From Leifsonia poae (GTDB lineage: Bacteria > Actinomycetota > Actinomycetes > Actinomycetales > Microbacteriaceae): DNA of 64,000 bases. The notes beneath the pieces are model-generated. The model did not search any database. It was given only the letters and a program-made list of their open reading frames with translations, and was not told where the DNA came from. Below are positions 8,125 through 16,413 of this stretch, piece by piece. The translations under genes were made by a program, and so were the position numbers. The DNA is taken from positions 62,001-126,000 of the forward strand of contig NZ_JAIHLP010000002.1 of NCBI RefSeq assembly GCF_020009625.1. The letters run 5' to 3'. The first letter of the stretch is position 1. The number at the start of each line of letters is the position of its first letter.

Positions 8125-9477
8125 ATGAAAGTAACACTTATTGGCGCAGGGAGCCGGGAGTTCGCCGGCACCATCATTCGCGACCTCCTCCTGAGCGGAG
8201 CGATCGCCGAGAAGGGCCTCGACATCGTGCTGATGGACATCGCCGCGGCTCCGCTCGCGGAGATGGAGGCCTACGCCCGGCATGTGATCGGTCGGCTCGG
8301 CCATTCGGCGACCGTCCAGACGACGACCGACCTCGACGAGGCCGTAACGGGTGCGGACTTCGTCGTGACCGCGATCGAAATGAACCGCTACCACTACTGG
8401 TCGCAGGACTTCTCGGTGCCACGCAAGTACGGTTTCCGTCAGGTCTACGGCGAGAACGGCGGCCCCGGCGGTCTGTTCCACGCTCTCCGGCAGTTCGGCC
8501 CGCTGCTCGAGATCGCCCGGGCGATCGAGCGGCTCGCACCGGATGCGGTGTTCCTCAACTTCTCCAACCCCGAGCACAAGGTCTGCGAAGCGATCTCCCG
8601 CCTGACCTCGGTGAAGGTCGTCGGACTGTGCCACGGCTACTTCCAGGGCGCGCGGCAGATCTCCGCTCTGCTCGACACCCCGCTCGACCAGCTCGATCTC
8701 GCGGCGGGCGGAATCAACCACTTCACCTGGTTCCAGCGTGTCCGCGACCGTGCCACCGGCGAAGACCTCTACCCGCGCCTGCGCGAGCTGGAGCACGACG
8801 CGAACTGGGTCTCGGACTGGCACGAGGTCGGTCTCTCGCGCATCCTCTTCCGTCGTTTCGGACTGTGGCCGTCGCCGAGCGCCAACCACATCGGCGAGTA
8901 CCTCTCCTGGGCGGATGATTATGTGCCTGCGCAGCTCCAGTACTTCCATGACCCGGCCGACGGCTCGCCCTGGCGGGAGGGTGCGGCGACGCCGGAATGG
9001 TTCTACGAGATCCGGTTCGCAGACACCGACCGTCCGTACCAGCCCCCGAAGCACGCGCAGAAATCGCTTGAGGCCACCCTCGAGGACCGTCCCCTGGTGT
9101 CATCGGAAGAGCTCGCGATCCCGATCATCGAGTGGGTGGCGTGCGGAGTCGAGCGCGACCTCCCCGCCGTGAATCTGCCGAACCGGGGCGCCATCCCCGG
9201 TCTGCCGGACGACATGGTCGTCGAAGTGCCGGCGAAGGTGGAGGACGGACAGCTGGTCCCCGTCGCGATGGAGGAGTTCCCGGAGGGCGTGCTGGCGATG
9301 GTGCGCCTGCAGGGCAGCATCCACAAGCTTCTCGTGGAGGCGTACGCCGAGCAGTCCAAGGCGAAGCTGCTGCAGGCGATCCTCCTGGACCCTGTCGTCG
9401 ACTCGCACAACCGCGCCGTCGCAATGCTGGACGAGTTCCTGGAACTGCAGAAGGACATCCTCCCTCCGCTGGTCTGA
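8125..9477 (+). CDS. Glycoside hydrolase family 4 (NAD- and metal-dependent glycosidase)
   Basis: 450 residues if started at the ATG at 8125, which puts the NAD-binding motif VTLIGAGSREF at the N-terminus as usual for GH4; an in-frame ATG at 8101 overlapping the kinase stop would add 8 residues. GH4 enzymes cleave alpha- or beta-glycosides by an oxidation-elimination mechanism using NAD and Mn2+. The metal ligands are visible: Cys169 in VVGLCHGYFQ and His199 in GINHFTWF. NFSNPEHK is the usual NP motif. The sequence resembles the alpha-glucosidase/alpha-galactosidase (MelA/AglA-like) subgroup rather than 6-phospho-beta-glucosidases, but the exact sugar is unknown. Same operon as the kinase. 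Confidence 0.88.
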   Translation: MKVTLIGAGSREFAGTIIRDLLLSGAIAEKGLDIVLMDIAAAPLAEMEAYARHVIGRLGHSATVQTTTDLDEAVTGADFVVTAIEMNRYHYWSQDFSVPRKYGFRQVYGENGGPGGLFHALRQFGPLLEIARAIERLAPDAVFLNFSNPEHKVCEAISRLTSVKVVGLCHGYFQGARQISALLDTPLDQLDLAAGGINHFTWFQRVRDRATGEDLYPRLRELEHDANWVSDWHEVGLSRILFRRFGLWPSPSANHIGEYLSWADDYVPAQLQYFHDPADGSPWREGAATPEWFYEIRFADTDRPYQPPKHAQKSLEATLEDRPLVSSEELAIPIIEWVACGVERDLPAVNLPNRGAIPGLPDDMVVEVPAKVEDGQLVPVAMEEFPEGVLAMVRLQGSIHKLLVEAYAEQSKAKLLQAILLDPVVDSHNRAVAMLDEFLELQKDILPPLV

Positions 9478-9488
9478 GTCGTTCCGAT

Positions 9489-9527
9489 GAAAGGTGCCCC
9501 CACCCGCAGCGAGTGGGGGCACCTTTC
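9489..9527. terminator. Bidirectional hairpin terminator between GH4 and gntR
   Basis: A perfect 15-bp stem (9489-9503 with 9513-9527) and a 9-base loop lie between the convergent GH4 (ends 9477) and GntR (ends 9535) genes. AAA and TTT runs inside the stem ends give a short U-tract in both directions. Confidence 0.85.
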
Positions 9528-9534
9528 GAGGCCC

Positions 9535-10254
9535 CTACTCGGCGCGGTAGAGGTCGGCCTGGAAACGGTACGCGTCGCCCCGATACGTGTTCAGGCCGAG
9601 GAGGACGGGCGCGCCGCCCCTGTCGTAGGCGATCTCCCGGCCGACGAGCACCGGGCTGCCCTGAGGGATGCGCAGGAGCGTGGCCTGCTCTGCCGTCGGC
9701 GTCTCGGCCTGGACACTGTATGCGCTGCGGAAGATGGACACCGAGCAGTGCGCCTGCAGGGTCTCGTACAGGGAGGCGTCCGTCAGGTCGAGGTCGAGAA
9801 GGGCTTGAGCGAGGGCGAGGGGGAGCACATTGCGGTCGACGCAGATCGGCGTCGAGTTCATCCCGCGCAGCCGGACGAGCTCGATCACCTCGGTGCCGGG
9901 CGCGATCCCGAGCCGGTTCGCTTCGTCGAGCGTCGCGGACCTGACCGTCTTTTCCAGTACTTCGGCAGTGGGGGTGTGCCCGCGCTGCCGCGCCATCTCG
10001 GTGAAGCTCTCGAGGGTGCTCGGCGGTTCTCCGACCGTCGGGCTCGGCACGAACCACCCACGTTGCGGGGAGCGCGCGACGCGTCCCTGACGTTCCAGGT
10101 CTTCCAGTGCCATCCGGATGGTGCTGCGGCTCACATGCAGGCTTTCTGCGAGGAGGCGCTCGCCCGGCAACCGTGTTCCCGGCTGATAGATCCCGTGGTT
10201 GATGGCGACACCGAGCTCTCGGGAGACGCGGGTGGTGATCGTGGGTGTTTTCAC
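9535..10254 (-). CDS. GntR/HutC-family transcriptional regulator
   Basis: 239 residues from the GTG at 10254, which has a GGTGG about 5 bases upstream; a TTG at 10281 would add 9 unlikely residues. An N-terminal winged HTH (residues 5-70: YQPGTRLPGERLLAESLHVSRSTIRMAL) is followed by a UTRA effector-binding domain (LVRLRGMNSTPICVDRNVLP ... LVGREIAYDRGGAPVLLG). HutC-type regulators of this layout (DasR, NagR) bind sugar phosphates and repress sugar uptake operons. It is convergent with the GH4 gene and probably controls the divergent importer/kinase promoters and itself. Confidence 0.9.
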   Translation of the reverse strand: MKTPTITTRVSRELGVAINHGIYQPGTRLPGERLLAESLHVSRSTIRMALEDLERQGRVARSPQRGWFVPSPTVGEPPSTLESFTEMARQRGHTPTAEVLEKTVRSATLDEANRLGIAPGTEVIELVRLRGMNSTPICVDRNVLPLALAQALLDLDLTDASLYETLQAHCSVSIFRSAYSVQAETPTAEQATLLRIPQGSPVLVGREIAYDRGGAPVLLGLNTYRGDAYRFQADLYRAE

Positions 10255-10263
10255 AGCCCCACC

Positions 10264-10314
10264 ATACCAATTGCAATGCAATCTGCATATCGGTTTGTAT
10301 TTGGTATAACTGGG
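10264..10314. promoter_or_regulatory. Inverted repeat and shared motif upstream of gntR
   Basis: ATACCAA at 10264-10270 is matched by TTGGTAT at 10301-10307, an inverted repeat with 30 bases between. The right arm runs into TGGTATAACTGGG (10302-10314), which matches 12 of 13 bases of the core at 7088-7100 in the kinase promoter. It lies just upstream of the gntR start and could be the GntR operator or a promoter for the plus-strand transporter gene. Function is inferred from motif sharing only. Confidence 0.45.
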
Positions 10315-10401
10315 TCCGCGTGGTGCAAGCGCGCCCGATCTGCGAGACTTTCGCTCGGTCGAGGATTCGGGAGCGGGATGCGGCGCGGCACTGGGGTGGT
10401 C

Positions 10402-11341
10402 ATGACGGCGGCGCTGGCCGTGTTGCTCGGACTGACGTGGATCAGTCTCAGGTCTCGCTGTGCAGCGCGAGCCGGCCGGGGTGGTGGCCGCCGGCCGTTC
10501 GCTGTTCAGCTACGCGGGCATCCTGCTGCTTGCGCTGCGCAGCCGCGGCGCGGCATGGCGCGCGCTTCTGCTCGTGCGCCGACGGCCCGGCGCGCTGCTG
10601 GTGTCGGGTCTGCTCGGCGTCGCGGTCTACGCCTTCGCCTCGCTCGAGGCGATCAGCCTGGTCGGCGTGTCGATCCCGAACCTCCTCCTCACCACGACAC
10701 CGTTGCTGACCCTCGTCATCGGGGTGCTCTGGTTCGGCAAGCGGGGCAACCGCTTCGCGACGGCGGGCACGATCGTCGCGACGGTGGGGGCAGCGTTGTA
10801 CGTCGCCGTCTCCTTCTCGGCGAGCGCGGATCTGCTCGGGATCCAGGGGGCAGTCGGCGTCGGTCTCGCCCTGGTGGCCGCGTTGTCCATGGCCGTCTAC
10901 GGCCAGCATTACGCCCGGATCTCCCAGGGACACGATCCCACTGACCTCCTGCCCGGAATCTTCGGGTTCGGCACCGTGCTGCTGCTCATCCTGCTCGGCG
11001 CCACCGGGCAGCTCGCTGAACTCGTGCATGTGGATGCGGTCACCTGGCTGCTCTTGCTGCTCCTCGGCGTCGGGATCTACGTTCCGGTGTACGTGTTGCA
11101 GCACAAACTGATCCACGCGCGTGGGGCCGTGTACACGGCGACGGTGTCTCTGGCCGTCCCGTTCGTCGTGCGAGCGCTGGAGGTGTGCTTTCTCGGGGGC
11201 GTCTGGCCGAGCCTGCCGGAGACCGGTGCGATGATCCTCTGCATCGCGGGGGTGGCGCTCGTGCTGCGGCATCCTCTCGGCGACCGGAGGTCGGCGCTCT
11301 CGGCGACGGCGGCCGACGGTGCGCTCGGCGTCGACCGATGA
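10402..11341 (+). pseudogene. EamA/DMT-family transporter, apparently frameshifted after the first helix
   Basis: The body of an EamA-type drug/metabolite transporter is read from about 10460 to 11341 (VVAAGRSLFSYAGILLLALRS, then GVAVYAFASLEAISLVGVS and more helices, ending near residue 293). These proteins normally begin with a short helix immediately before that segment. Such a helix (MTAALAVLLGLTWISL) is present at 10402-10449 but in the neighbouring frame; the main frame has a stop at 10433-10435. The two parts fit if one extra base lies between about 10433 and 10460. Either the gene is broken, or the sequence has an error, or a shorter protein starts at a GTG near 10460. Substrate unknown. 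Confidence 0.6.
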
Positions 11342-11484
11342 CGGCACGGTAGACTCGTCGTCGAGGATCGCGCACGGAATCTGGCGTGCCGCCTCTGTGC
11401 AACTACCTGCTGCCGGCCTCGCGTCGGCGAGGCAAGGCGGCACCCGACATTCTCTGCGGGGCACCGTGGGAGTTGACCGAGGCC

Positions 11485-12786
11485 ATGACGACACCGACAC
11501 CACCGAGCACCCGACTCATCCGGGAGACCGGATTCACCTACTTCCCGCTGGCGATCGTCGCCCGATTGCCGTTCGCGATGATGGTCGTCGGGGTGCTCAC
11601 CCTCGTGGTTTCCGCCCGTGACTCGCTGTCGCTCGGCGGCTTCAACTCGGCGATGGTCGGGCTCGGAGCCGCCTGCTTCGGTCCGCTGCTCGGTGCGGCC
11701 GCCGACCGCTTCGGCCAGCGGCCCGTGCTGCTCATCAGCGGTGCGGCGAACAGTGCGATGCTCGTGCTCCTTGCCTGGGTGGTGTACAGCACGCTGCCGG
11801 ATGCGGCGGTGTTCGCCGTCTCGTTCCTCATCGGGGCGACGGCTCCGCAGGTGTCGCCGATGTCGCGTTCGCGTTTGGTGACGATCATCGCCCATCGTCT
11901 CGCTCCGGCCCGCCGGGAGCGGGTCTTCAACTCGACGATGGCCTACGAGTCTGCGGCCGACGAAGTGGTCTTCATCTTCGGGCCGTTCCTGGTGGGGGTG
12001 CTCGCGACGACGCTGAACCCATGGGCGCCGGTGGTCGGCGGAGCGGTGCTCACGCTGTTCTTCGTCAGCGGATTCGCCCTGCACCGCACCAGCGTCCCGG
12101 CGAAGAGCGCGGCGGAGCGTGCGGCCTCCCTCGGGCCGGCGAGGGAGCTGGTGCGCCCGGCCCTCGTGGTGGTCGTGGTGGGGATCTTCGGCGTCGGTCT
12201 CTTCTTCGGTGCCATGCTCACATCGTTGACGGCATTCATGACGGTCTACGGGCATCCCGAGCAGGCGGGGCTCGTCTACGGCGTGATGGGCATCGGATCG
12301 GCGGCCTTCGCCCTCGGCGTCGCGCTCTTCCCGGAGCGGTTCACGCGGCGGGCTCGGTGGTTGGTCTTCTCGGTGATCCTGTTCGCCGGCACCCTGACCC
12401 TGCAGCTCGTCGGATCGGTGCCGGGGATGATGCTCGCGCTTCTGGCGATCGGCATCGGGATCGGGCCGACCCTCGTGACGCAGTACAGTTTCGGCGCGGA
12501 GCGCAGCCCGGTCGGCCGCTCCGCCACTGTCATGACGATCCTCGGCTCCGCGGTGATCGTCGGCCAGTCCGCCTCCTCGGCATTCACCGGCCAATTCGCT
12601 GAGGCCGACGGCGCCGCCGCCGCGCTCATCGTCCCGTCGGTCGCAGCAGGGCTCGTCGTGCTGACCGGCGTGGTGAACTGGTTCCTCAGCCGCCCGAATG
12701 GTGCGCAGGCCGCAGCAGACGAAGAGCTTCTGGAGGCCGAGCCGGCCGGATCGGAGACTCTCGCGCCCGACCAGGTACCTGGCTAG
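11485..12786 (+). CDS. Major facilitator superfamily transporter
   Basis: 433-residue membrane protein with about 12 helices. The first helix follows RETGFTYFPLAIVARLP and the loop between helices 2 and 3 has the MFS A-type motif GAAADRFGQRPVLL. The frame continues upstream, but the ATG at 11485 gives the usual short cytoplasmic N-terminus. Probably a proton-driven exporter of small molecules; the substrate cannot be read from the sequence. Its stop TAG shares the tetranucleotide CTAG (12783-12786) with the stop of the convergent MFS gene. Confidence 0.88.
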   Translation: MTTPTPPSTRLIRETGFTYFPLAIVARLPFAMMVVGVLTLVVSARDSLSLGGFNSAMVGLGAACFGPLLGAAADRFGQRPVLLISGAANSAMLVLLAWVVYSTLPDAAVFAVSFLIGATAPQVSPMSRSRLVTIIAHRLAPARRERVFNSTMAYESAADEVVFIFGPFLVGVLATTLNPWAPVVGGAVLTLFFVSGFALHRTSVPAKSAAERAASLGPARELVRPALVVVVVGIFGVGLFFGAMLTSLTAFMTVYGHPEQAGLVYGVMGIGSAAFALGVALFPERFTRRARWLVFSVILFAGTLTLQLVGSVPGMMLALLAIGIGIGPTLVTQYSFGAERSPVGRSATVMTILGSAVIVGQSASSAFTGQFAEADGAAAALIVPSVAAGLVVLTGVVNWFLSRPNGAQAAADEELLEAEPAGSETLAPDQVPG

Positions 12787-14084
12787 CCTTCGCTGACGTC
12801 GAGGTGGGATGCGGTGCGGAACGGGGAGAGCAGAAGCGCCACGAACACCAGGATGAAACCGCCGATCGCGATCCAGAGGGTGGGTCGTGAGCCGATCGTG
12901 TCGGCGAGCACGCCTCCCAGAGGCGCTCCGACGATGATGGCCGCCCGGTTGAACGACCGCATCGTTGTATTGGTTCGGCCCTGCAGCGCATCCGGGGTCA
13001 CCGCTTGCCGGTAGCCCATCTCATTGGCGTTCGAAGCGCCGAGAGCGAGGCCGAACACCGCTTGCCCGATGATCAGGGCAGCGAGGGCGACCCAACGGCC
13101 GCGGCCGCTCGAAGCATCGGGGGACAGGGCGATCACGACCCACCCGATCGGCATTGCGGCGTAGCACACGAGAACGGCTGGTCCCGCGCCCCAGCTCAGT
13201 CCGATACGGGTGGCGAACAGGCTGCCCACGAGACCGCCGACACCCGCGGCCGACAAGGTGAGGCCGAGTTCGAACGCGCTGAAATGCTGGTCCAGGATCA
13301 TGAATGGCACGAAGATGGTGCCGAGCATGCTGCTGAACAGAAACCAGACGTGGACGGCGACGGCGTACGGTCCGAGAACGCGGTGCCGGTAAACCCAGCG
13401 CAGCCCCTCGCGGATCTCGTCCCCCAGCCTCGGTGCGTTCAGAGAGTGCACCGGCGCGGGTTCGACGACGCGGATGCGCGCGATCGCGAGTGCCGAGAAG
13501 AGATAGCTGGCGGCGTCGACGAGCACGGCCAGCGGCGCACCCAACAGGGTGACGATCGCGCCGCCGATCGCCGGGCCGGAGGTCTGCGCCACGGACGAAC
13601 TCTGGTCGATCCGCGCGTTCGCGGCCAGCAGCGTCGACCGGGGGACGAGACGGGGGAGGAACGACTGTGCGGCCGCGTCGCCGACGAGGGAGAGCATCCC
13701 GAACACAGCGACGAAGACCATGAGGGTTGCGACACTGAGCGCGTTCAGCAGCCATAGCAGCGGGATGAGGCCGAGCAGCACCCCGCGCACCGCATCCGCC
13801 ACGATCAGCACTGGTTTGCGGCGACCTCGTTCGACGAGTGCGCCGACCACCAGCCCGAAGAGAAGGTATGGAATCCACCGTGAGGCGTTGACGAGTCCGA
13901 TGTCGGCGGCCGAGCCGTGCAGCGAGGTGAGCACGAGCACCTGCAGGGCGATCGTCGTGATGTAGGTGCCGAACTCGGATACGGAGCCGGCGGCCCAGTA
14001 CGACGGAAAGCCTGGGAGCCGGAAGACGTCCGGGCCCCTGCCCTGCCCGTGTGGCCTTTTCGGGACTTCTCCGGCGGGTGGCAC
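12783..14084 (-). CDS. MFS transporter of the EntS/MFS_3 type
   Basis: 433 residues from a GTG at 14084, two bases after the upstream stop; no clear ribosome site is seen, so coupling is likely. The N-terminus FRLPGFPSYWAAGSVSEFGTYITTIAL and the loop GALVERGRRKPVLIVAD are typical of the MFS_3 group (enterobactin exporter EntS and many exporters of unknown substrate). About 12 helices; ends SPFRTASHLDVSEG. It follows the cysteine hydrolase gene on the same strand and converges on another MFS gene. Substrate unknown. Confidence 0.87.
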   Translation of the reverse strand: MPPAGEVPKRPHGQGRGPDVFRLPGFPSYWAAGSVSEFGTYITTIALQVLVLTSLHGSAADIGLVNASRWIPYLLFGLVVGALVERGRRKPVLIVADAVRGVLLGLIPLLWLLNALSVATLMVFVAVFGMLSLVGDAAAQSFLPRLVPRSTLLAANARIDQSSSVAQTSGPAIGGAIVTLLGAPLAVLVDAASYLFSALAIARIRVVEPAPVHSLNAPRLGDEIREGLRWVYRHRVLGPYAVAVHVWFLFSSMLGTIFVPFMILDQHFSAFELGLTLSAAGVGGLVGSLFATRIGLSWGAGPAVLVCYAAMPIGWVVIALSPDASSGRGRWVALAALIIGQAVFGLALGASNANEMGYRQAVTPDALQGRTNTTMRSFNRAAIIVGAPLGGVLADTIGSRPTLWIAIGGFILVFVALLLSPFRTASHLDVSEG

Positions 14085-14086
14085 GG

Positions 14087-14824
14087 TCAGAGAGCCGAGA
14101 TGCCCTGCCCGACGTACAGCGTGTGGGTGAATTCGTGCGCCTCGCCGGCCGCGATCTCGCTGTCGATGTGGGCGCGCACGTCGTGCATCAGCGTGTGGAG
14201 TTCGGCGTGCTTCTCCGGGAGGCGCGCGTGCCCCGAACTGGCGAAGATATCGGAGACCGGCAGGGCTTGTCCGGTCTCGACCGCGAGCGTCCACTCGGTC
14301 GTCGTCGCGACGGCGGCGAACTCGGACTGCATGGTCACCAGGACACTCTGGTGCAGGGCCGCGGCCGAGACGGTCCCTGCCGTGTTCACGAGGTCGACGG
14401 TTCCGGTGGCGTCAGAGAGGAACTCGACGTGGAAGCCGAGCGCGTACGCATCCCGCGCGGTGCCCTCGCAGCAGTGCTGGGTCATGAACCCGCACACGGT
14501 CACGGTGTCGACCTGATTGGCGCGTAGCCACTCTTCGAGGTCGGTGCCGCGGAAAGCCGACACGTCGGACTTCTCGACCAGATGGTCGGGGGTGCGGGAG
14601 GCGACCTCCTCGTGGAGCGCCGCCCCGACGGATCCGCGAGCGAAGAGCGGGGACGACTCGTCTTCGACATGCTGCACGACGACGAGCGGGATCTTCGCGT
14701 CTTCGGCGGCGTCCATCGCGACGTCGAAATTCGGCATCGAGGTGAACAGATCGGGGAAGCAGATCTTCAGCTTTCCCGTGACGTACTCGTTCTGCACGTC
14801 GATCACGATCAGGGCTCGCTTCAC
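14087..14824 (-). CDS. Isochorismatase-like cysteine hydrolase
   Basis: 245 residues from a GTG at 14824 with GGAG 7 bases upstream. The fold is seen from KRALIVIDVQNEY (catalytic Asp in VIDVQ), a middle DHLVEKSDVSAFRGTDLEEWL segment (catalytic Lys in VEK) and the nucleophile elbow VCGFMTQHCCEGTARDA with the catalytic Cys. The family includes nicotinamidases, isochorismatases and other amidases. It probably hydrolyses a small amide. The C-terminal 60 residues (from about LPVSDIFASSGHARL) are longer than in minimal members. It shares a strand and close spacing with the MFS_3 gene. Confidence 0.85.
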   Translation of the reverse strand: MKRALIVIDVQNEYVTGKLKICFPDLFTSMPNFDVAMDAAEDAKIPLVVVQHVEDESSPLFARGSVGAALHEEVASRTPDHLVEKSDVSAFRGTDLEEWLRANQVDTVTVCGFMTQHCCEGTARDAYALGFHVEFLSDATGTVDLVNTAGTVSAAALHQSVLVTMQSEFAAVATTTEWTLAVETGQALPVSDIFASSGHARLPEKHAELHTLMHDVRAHIDSEIAAGEAHEFTHTLYVGQGISAL

Positions 14825-14909
14825 CGGATGCTCCAATGCTGTCGGGGACGGGATCACTCTAGCGGCCGGGCCCGTTGCCGACCGGCATCCGCTCGGGCAG
14901 AGTGGCAGG

Positions 14910-15716
14910 ATGTTCTTCGATCCACACGCCCGCGGTGTCTTCGCCGTTCTCCCGGCCGACGGCGGGGACACCGGGGTGTACCGCTGGTTCGTGATCCTGG
15001 AGATCGTGCTCGCCGTCGTCACCTTCGTCGCCCTGTGTTTCATCGTGGCCCCGTACGGTCGGCACGGGCGCGGCGGATGGGGGCCGACGGTCCCAGCCCG
15101 TGTCGGCTGGGTGGTGATGGAGTCCCCGGCGGTGTTGCTCTTCGCCGCCTTCTATCTGCTCGGCACCCACCGGTTCGCCGTCGTCCCGCTCGTCTTCCTC
15201 GGGCTCTGGCTGCTGCACTATGTGCAGCGTGCCTTCGTCTACCCGTTCCTGATGCGGGGCGGGGGCCGGATGCCGTCGACTGTCGTGGGGATGGCGCTGC
15301 TGTTCAACGCGCTCAACGCCTGGAACAACGCGCGTTGGATCTCCGAGTTCGGCACCTACCCGATCGAGTGGCTCACAGATCCGAGATTCCTGATCGGACT
15401 CGTGGTGTTCCTGGGCGGTTTCGTGCTGAACCTGGCGTCGGACCGCATCCTGCGCAGGCTGCGGGGTGCGGGATCGACCGGTTACCAGATTCCGCACGGC
15501 GGGGGATTCCGCTATGTCTCGAGTCCCAACTATCTGGGCGAGATCGTGGAATGGGCGGGGTGGGCGATCGCCACCTGGTCGCCGGCCGGCCTCGCGTTCG
15601 CGTTGTATACGACGGCGAACCTCGCACCGCGGGCGATGGCGAACCACCGGTGGTACCGCGAGACGTTCGACGACTATCCGGTGTCGCGCAAGGCCCTCAT
15701 CCCGTTCGTCGTCTGA
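14910..15716 (+). CDS. Steroid 5-alpha-reductase-like membrane protein
   Basis: 268 residues with about six helices. The C-terminal half carries the family pattern: HGGGFRYVSSPNYLGEIVEWAGWAI and NHRWYRETFDDYPVSRKALIPFVV match the 3-oxo-5-alpha-steroid 4-dehydrogenase C-terminal domain, which uses NADPH to reduce an enone double bond in eukaryotes. The bacterial substrate is unknown and may be an isoprenoid or lipid. The ATG at 14910 starts MFFDPHARG; the ribosome site is poor (GCAGG directly before the ATG). Divergent from the cysteine hydrolase. Confidence 0.8.
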   Translation: MFFDPHARGVFAVLPADGGDTGVYRWFVILEIVLAVVTFVALCFIVAPYGRHGRGGWGPTVPARVGWVVMESPAVLLFAAFYLLGTHRFAVVPLVFLGLWLLHYVQRAFVYPFLMRGGGRMPSTVVGMALLFNALNAWNNARWISEFGTYPIEWLTDPRFLIGLVVFLGGFVLNLASDRILRRLRGAGSTGYQIPHGGGFRYVSSPNYLGEIVEWAGWAIATWSPAGLAFALYTTANLAPRAMANHRWYRETFDDYPVSRKALIPFVV

Positions 15717-15744
15717 CCGGCGCTCGCCCGCCTATACTTCCACC

Positions 15745-16413
15745 GTGGAAGCCGGACCGAGGGTGCTGATCGTCGAGGACGATGCGCGTCTCGCCGCTAT
15801 GCTGCGTGAACTGCTCCAGTCGGAGGGCTACGAGGTCTCCCTGGCCCCTGACGGCCAGCGGGGGTTGCATCTCGGGCTGACCGAGAGCTTCGATGTCGCG
15901 GTGCTCGACCGGGGTCTCCCGGTGATCGACGGGCTCGACCTCCTCACCAAGCTGCGAGAGAGAGGGGTTCTGGTGCCTGTGCTCGTTCTCTCGGCGCTCG
16001 GCAACGCCGCAGACCGTGTGGAGGGGCTGGATCGCGGCGCCGAAGACTATTTGGCGAAACCGTTCGACATCGACGAACTGCTGGCCCGCCTGCGTGTGCT
16101 GCGGCGCCGACCGGCGTCGACGGTGCCCGTCATCCGTTTCGCCGGGGGAACGCTGGATGCGGCCAACCGCGTCGTGACCCGTGACGATGGCGGGCGTCTC
16201 GCTCTCTCCGAGCGTGAGACGGCTTTGCTCGAACGTCTGGCGCGACGCCCCAACCAGGTGTTCTCCCGCGAGGACCTGCTGGAGAACGTCTTCGCGGATG
16301 CCGACGACCCGGGGATCGTCGACACCTACGTTCACCACCTGCGCCGCAAGCTCGGCCGCGAACTCATCGAGACGGTGCGCGGCATCGGGTATCGGATGGG
16401 CGCTGCACCGTGA
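15745..16413 (+). CDS. OmpR-family response regulator
   Basis: 222 residues. The receiver has the acidic pair ED (residues 11-12), the phospho-acceptor D55 in VLDRGLP, and the Lys in DYLAKPF. The C-terminal winged HTH ends DTYVHHLRRKLGRELIETVRGIGYRMG. The GTG at 15745 lies 6 bases after a TATACT box (15733-15738) and lacks a ribosome site, so the mRNA is probably leaderless. Its end overlaps the sensor kinase start by 4 bases (GTGA). Targets unknown. Confidence 0.92.
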   Translation: MEAGPRVLIVEDDARLAAMLRELLQSEGYEVSLAPDGQRGLHLGLTESFDVAVLDRGLPVIDGLDLLTKLRERGVLVPVLVLSALGNAADRVEGLDRGAEDYLAKPFDIDELLARLRVLRRRPASTVPVIRFAGGTLDAANRVVTRDDGGRLALSERETALLERLARRPNQVFSREDLLENVFADADDPGIVDTYVHHLRRKLGRELIETVRGIGYRMGAAP

